Source of the DNA: Candidatus Poseidoniaceae archaeon
Lineage (GTDB): Archaea; Thermoplasmatota; Poseidoniia; Poseidoniales; Poseidoniaceae
DNA: 25,486 nucleotides
Reading direction: 5' to 3'
Assembly (NCBI GenBank): GCA_029250345.1
Contig: JAQXFL010000117.1
Location: 1 to 25,486 of the forward strand
Both the position numbers and the translations under genes were made by a program. The notes below the pieces were generated by a model. It ran no database searches, was not told the DNA's origin, and saw only the letters and a list, made by a program, of their open reading frames with translations. How positions within the stretch are numbered: the first letter of the stretch is position 1; the number at the start of each line of letters is the position of its first letter. This document shows, piece after piece, positions 22,450 through 25,486 of the stretch.

Positions 22450-23439
22450 TCAAGCACTCTCCTCTGCAGCCTTTGCTTCAGCAGCCTTTGCTGCTTTCTT
22501 GGCACGCTTTGTGCGTTCCTTGGTAGCACGCTTAGCCAACTCGGTGTCCACTGCTTCTTGGTGAATTCCTGGCAAGACACGTGTTCTGCTGGCATCCATC
22601 CAAAGTTCCTGTCGGGTGAATCCGGACATTCCATCGTACTCATTGGTCATGAAGAAAGAAGTGAAACCACATGCTTCCATACACAATCCGCAGAACATGC
22701 ATCGACCCAAGTCAATACGGCCTGAGACGATTTGGTCGTCTGCAACTCGCAAGTCAGATTGGTCCATTTCGACTTCTTCGCCAGAATCGTTCCACCGAAC
22801 GGTTGCAGTGCTGCCGGTAAGGTCGAGCACTTCACCAAATCTCCATTCATTCGGAGTGTCGGTGTGAGCAGTGACGTGATTAAAGTCGTCGAGGGTTGCT
22901 ACAACTTCAGGGAGGAGAGTGGCAGCGTGTCCGCCGACTTCGAGTTCCCCACCCATGCCGCCGTGCTCCCCTTCAGCTCCATCAAGAACGTCAACACGAA
23001 GTTCAGTGGTCATGTGAAGACAATCGTTTGGACAGGCAGAGACGCACAACTTGCACGCAGTACATGTTTCCCAGATGACACCGATTCGGCCGTTGTAATT
23101 ACCAGGGACGAAAAGCCAGGGCTCCATTTCCTCAAGGCGTTCGTACGGGTACTGTACAGTTTGAGGCTTCCATAGCGTCGGGAACAAGTCCGAAGTGACC
23201 CGGTCTGGAGCGAAGGTTTGAACGGTGATGTCGTTGAACTCAGAGGTCTTACTTGCACGGGATTTACTTCCGTCGTCAAGGAATTCAGGATGTTCTGAGT
23301 TGTGATAGCCCCAATCGAGTCGCTTACCGAAACGCTTTCCGAAAAACGGGAAGGTTCGTAGAGCGGTAATCAGAGTGATCTTGAACGGGTACCAGAACAA
23401 GTTTCTAAAATTCGGTTTTGCGTGTGGATGCATTGGCAT
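22450..23439 (-). CDS. nuoI: Complex I subunit NuoI with an inserted domain and basic tail
   Basis: A 329-residue Fe-S subunit; bacterial NuoI has about 160-180 residues. It carries two 4Fe-4S clusters, N6a and N6b, passing electrons toward the quinone. The first motif is C126-x2-C129-x2-C132-x3-C136-P; the second is C247-x2-C250-x2-C253-x3-C257-G, with Gly where Pro is common. Between them about 90 residues (about 147-238) are inserted; the later part, W-R-F-G-E-V-L-D-L then T-V-R-W, resembles an SH3/KOW/Tudor-like small barrel. The C-terminus is an Ala/Lys-rich helix with about 10 Lys/Arg. An N-terminal amphipathic helix (N-L-F-W-Y-P-F-K) fits the membrane-surface position. GAGGTG, overlapping the nuoH stop, sits 7 bases before ATG 23439. 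Confidence 0.93.
   Translation of the reverse strand: MPMHPHAKPNFRNLFWYPFKITLITALRTFPFFGKRFGKRLDWGYHNSEHPEFLDDGSKSRASKTSEFNDITVQTFAPDRVTSDLFPTLWKPQTVQYPYERLEEMEPWLFVPGNYNGRIGVIWETCTACKLCVSACPNDCLHMTTELRVDVLDGAEGEHGGMGGELEVGGHAATLLPEVVATLDDFNHVTAHTDTPNEWRFGEVLDLTGSTATVRWNDSGEEVEMDQSDLRVADDQIVSGRIDLGRCMFCGLCMEACGFTSFFMTNEYDGMSGFTRQELWMDASRTRVLPGIHQEAVDTELAKRATKERTKRAKKAAKAAEAKAAEESA
22726..23001 (-). other. Domain insertion between the two Fe-S motifs of NuoI
   Basis: Codons about 147-238 of nuoI, falling between the two cluster motifs. The first part is Gly/Glu-rich (E-G-E-H-G-G-M-G-G-E) and the second part has the strand pattern of a small beta barrel. Canonical NuoI has only about 25-30 residues between the clusters. 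Confidence 0.7.
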
Positions 23440-23450
23440 AATAATTCACC

Positions 23451-24959
23451 TCAGTCCTTTCCCGGAGTGTGCGTTCCCGCGGGCTGTAATGTGTAAACGT
23501 GATACATTCTGTCTGGAGCTGCGTCCTTGTCTTCGTCGTTAAGAAGAACATAGAAGACGCCAACCCAAAGTAACGTTGTAGCGAGAGGGACAAGCATTGG
23601 AAGGCCGAATGCATCCCAAGCATTGCCACCTTCAGCGGTGTAACTCATGTTGTCGGGCTGGAACAAATACAATCGGTAAAGCACCGAGAGTACGACCTGA
23701 ACGACCGAGAGCGGTAGAAGCATTCTCCAACCGAACTCAAGGATTTGATCGGTACGGATACGAGCAAGAGAGAAACGAGCCCATACGAACACAACAAGGA
23801 AAACGAGCCATGTTTTGAGCAAGACAACAACAGCGCCCGGAATCAATACATACGCATCACCGAGGACTGGGATTTGACTGATTGTGCCTTGGAACGGTAG
23901 GTGCCATCCGCCCAAGAAAAAGTGAGTGAACAGGAAACAAGCAGCGTATGTGCGAATATACTCAGCCATGAACAACATACCGAATCGCATACCGCCGTAT
24001 TCAGTCCACCATCCTTCGACCAATTCCGCTTCAGCTTCTGGCATATCGAACGGAACACGCTCAACCTCTGCAATCATGGTCACGAGGAACAAGACTGCGC
24101 CCAAAGGCATCAAGAACAGATTCCAAGAACCTGCTGCGTGTTGGAAGTGAATACTCTCAATGATGTTGAATGTTCCAGAAAGAATGGCGACAGAAAGGAG
24201 TGTTAGCAAGAGAGGTATTTCGTATGCAGTAAGTTGTGCTGCAGAGCGAATTCCACCGATCAATGTGTACTTGTTGTTGGAGGACCATCCGGCAAAGAAA
24301 ACTCCGATTGGTGCAATTCCAAAGATGGCAATAGCGTAGAGTATGGATAGATCTGGATTGGTCGCATAAATACCACTTGACAAAGGAATTATTCCGAGAA
24401 TAAGTAGAGTTGATGAGACGATAAGGAACGGTGAGACTTCGAAAATGAGTTTGTCTGCGCGACGAGGGACCATGTGTTCCTTGAGAAGGAACTTCATTCC
24501 GTCCGCAACGTTTTGGAAGAACCCCGGTAGAATCGAGTAACCCATCCATGAGCGGTTGTTTACACGGTCCACGGTTGCAAAGTTCTCGTCCCTGTTTCCG
24601 AACTTCTTGTTGAGGAATTTGTTGATTGCACCTACAATTCCGCCACCGAATGGAAGCATCTTCCACCATTCACCAGCAGTAACGCCGTTTTCGCCAACCC
24701 AAAGTGAGCGGAGAGCGGTCGTTGCACCACGGCGGTCGTTCATACGAGCGACTGCCTTTCGTTCAATCCACAGTATTGCGAATTGGCTGAAGAACAGCAT
24801 CAAGAAGACGATGTTCACAACGGCAAAAGTACCCGCTAAGAAAGCCAAATCTCCTGAACTTTCTTCAAGTGGAGTGCCTTCAAGAGCCGATGTAATTAGA
24901 GAAGAGACAATACTGTCTTCTCCCAGAAAGATACTGCGTAAATCGTAGATGTCATCCAT
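23451..24959 (-). CDS. nuoH: Complex I subunit NuoH with an enlarged first cytoplasmic loop
   Basis: A 502-residue, about 8-helix subunit that forms the quinone chamber with NuoD and NuoB; bacterial NuoH is about 325 residues. The family landmarks are W-I-E-R-K-A-V-A-R after helix 1, then F-F-Q-N-V-A-D-G-M-K-F-L-L-K-E, then E-V-E-R-V-P-F-D-M-P-E-A-E-A-E-L-V-E-G, and Y-G-G-M-R-F-G-M. About 65 residues (about 78-143) are inserted between the R-R-G after helix 1 and the A-D-G-M-K helix. An N-terminal extension of about 40 residues and a C-terminal extension also add length. ATG 24959 is selected because GAGGTGAT is 5 bases upstream and includes the nuoD stop. Confidence 0.94.
   Translation of the reverse strand: MDDIYDLRSIFLGEDSIVSSLITSALEGTPLEESSGDLAFLAGTFAVVNIVFLMLFFSQFAILWIERKAVARMNDRRGATTALRSLWVGENGVTAGEWWKMLPFGGGIVGAINKFLNKKFGNRDENFATVDRVNNRSWMGYSILPGFFQNVADGMKFLLKEHMVPRRADKLIFEVSPFLIVSSTLLILGIIPLSSGIYATNPDLSILYAIAIFGIAPIGVFFAGWSSNNKYTLIGGIRSAAQLTAYEIPLLLTLLSVAILSGTFNIIESIHFQHAAGSWNLFLMPLGAVLFLVTMIAEVERVPFDMPEAEAELVEGWWTEYGGMRFGMLFMAEYIRTYAACFLFTHFFLGGWHLPFQGTISQIPVLGDAYVLIPGAVVVLLKTWLVFLVVFVWARFSLARIRTDQILEFGWRMLLPLSVVQVVLSVLYRLYLFQPDNMSYTAEGGNAWDAFGLPMLVPLATTLLWVGVFYVLLNDEDKDAAPDRMYHVYTLQPAGTHTPGKD
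24531..24728 (-). other. Insertion in the first cytoplasmic loop of NuoH
   Basis: Codons about 78-143 of nuoH, rich in Gly, Trp and Asn with a hydrophobic G-G-G-I-V-G-A-I-N segment. In typical NuoH the R-x-G-P-N sequence leads directly to the A-D helix; here that link is replaced by this stretch. Confidence 0.65.
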
Positions 24960-24964
24960 GGTCA

Positions 24965-24971
24965 ATCACCT
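24965..24971 (-). promoter_or_regulatory. nuoD stop fused to the nuoH ribosome site
   Basis: On the minus strand the junction reads TGAGGTGAT, the TGA being the nuoD stop and AGGTGAT the SD site for nuoH. The same TGAGGTG arrangement recurs at the nuoH-nuoI (23447-23453) and nuoK-nuoL (21604-21610) junctions. Confidence 0.7.
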
Positions 24972-25486
24972 CAGCGGTCAGTCTCTCCAATGCACGGGTC
25001 GAAACTACCCATAATTGCAGGAATATCAGCAATCTTGTAACCAATCATCGTCTTTGCGACGTAAGGAATAGTGATGAACATCGGTGAACGAATCGATACA
25101 CGGTACGGATTCTTTCCACGCCCTTCGCCACCGCCTTGGATGTAGAACTGCGATGCACCACGGGTACATTCGTAGTTACTGAAACCTGTAGCGCCTTCAG
25201 GAGCGCGAGTTGGGGCCTTGGTGTAGATCATCTCGTCACCGTTGGCGTAGTTGGTGTTCTTTCCGCCAGGAATCTTGTTGAGAGCATCCAGAACCATACG
25301 GCACGATTGACGCATTTCTTCCATTCGGACACGGTAACGGTCGTAACAGTCTGCTCCCTTGACCGAAGTTGGCTTTTCAACGGCTGGCTCCCAATCGATT
25401 TCATCGTAGACAGAGTATGGGTGAGCCCAGCGAACGTCGTAGTTGACGCCTGCTGCTCGAACGTTTGGACCCGAAACACCGGCGTT
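24971..25486 (-). CDS. nuoD: Complex I subunit NuoD, C-terminal part
   Basis: The window cuts this gene; the last 171 residues are visible in frame from base 25486. They match the C-terminal part of the 49-kDa subunit, which shapes the quinone site: S-G-P-N-V-R-A-A-G-V-N-Y-D-V-R, H-P-Y-S-V-Y-D-E-I-D-W, C-Y-D-R-Y-R-V-R-M-E-E-M-R-Q-S, R-A-P-E-G-A near the middle, and an ending of G-E-T-D-R. The final motif is D-P-C-I-G-E-T-D-R, so it keeps one cysteine at the place where the related [NiFe]-hydrogenases have D-P-C-x-x-C. The tail ends exactly at the usual D-R. Upstream subunits (A, B, C and any E, F, G) lie outside this window. Confidence 0.95.
   Translation of the reverse strand, partial: NAGVSGPNVRAAGVNYDVRWAHPYSVYDEIDWEPAVEKPTSVKGADCYDRYRVRMEEMRQSCRMVLDALNKIPGGKNTNYANGDEMIYTKAPTRAPEGATGFSNYECTRGASQFYIQGGGEGRGKNPYRVSIRSPMFITIPYVAKTMIGYKIADIPAIMGSFDPCIGETDR

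Overview
The window looks like a piece of an archaeal chromosome, most likely from a planktonic Thermoplasmatota lineage such as the Marine Group II/III relatives. This is an inference from gene content, not a phylogeny. Archaeal markers are a short archaeal-type uS2, an aIF1A, a RIO1 kinase, a two-KH-domain Dim2/Pno1-like protein, a complex I operon with NuoJ split in two, CARDB-type secreted proteins, and a TATA-like element at the uS2 gene. Many genes also have strong Shine-Dalgarno (SD) sites of the AGGTGA/GGAGGT type. I see no tRNA, rRNA, CRISPR array or insertion sequence.

Layout. Bases 1-249 hold the end of an unrecognised, visibly AT-rich gene. A DUF1772-like membrane protein (449-949, +) converges on a GT4 glycosyltransferase (1109-2278, -). 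Three helix-turn-helix genes in a row (2363-4798, +) are followed by a tRNA-dihydrouridine synthase (4818-5846, +). An apparently monocistronic uS2 gene (5881-6489, -) is divergent from a Cas4/RecB-like Fe-S nuclease that carries four inserted membrane helices (6648-7826, +). A small lipoprotein-like gene (7828-8385, -) comes next. Then two large secreted/membrane-anchored beta-sandwich proteins are divergently arranged: 8532-11360 (-) has CARDB-like domains, one membrane helix and cytoplasmic zinc ribbons; 11526-13331 (+) has Ig-like repeats and a C-terminal anchor.

The translation and ribosome-biogenesis block follows: a KH protein (13357-14103, +) abutting rio1 (14104-15111, -), which lies behind aIF1A (15138-15842, -). 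The aIF1A gene has a very long acidic C-terminal tail with repeated FG motifs. From 15947 to the window end, all on the minus strand, is the complex I operon. In transcription order it is nuoD (partial), nuoH, nuoI, nuoJ N-half, nuoJ C-half, nuoK, nuoL, nuoM, nuoN. The genes are tightly coupled by 1-4 nt overlaps or by a TGAGGTG sequence in which the stop codon is part of the next gene's SD site.

How the genes work together. The nuo genes encode the membrane arm plus the quinone-site and Fe-S connecting subunits of a proton-pumping oxidoreductase. The catalytic and proton-channel residues I checked are present, but NuoL, NuoI and NuoH each carry lineage-type insertions. uS2, aIF1A, RIO1 and the KH protein act in small-subunit assembly and translation initiation. 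I did not find a clear multi-gene undescribed system. The most unusual items are the membrane-embedded Cas4-like protein, the FG/acid tail of aIF1A, and the complex I insertions.
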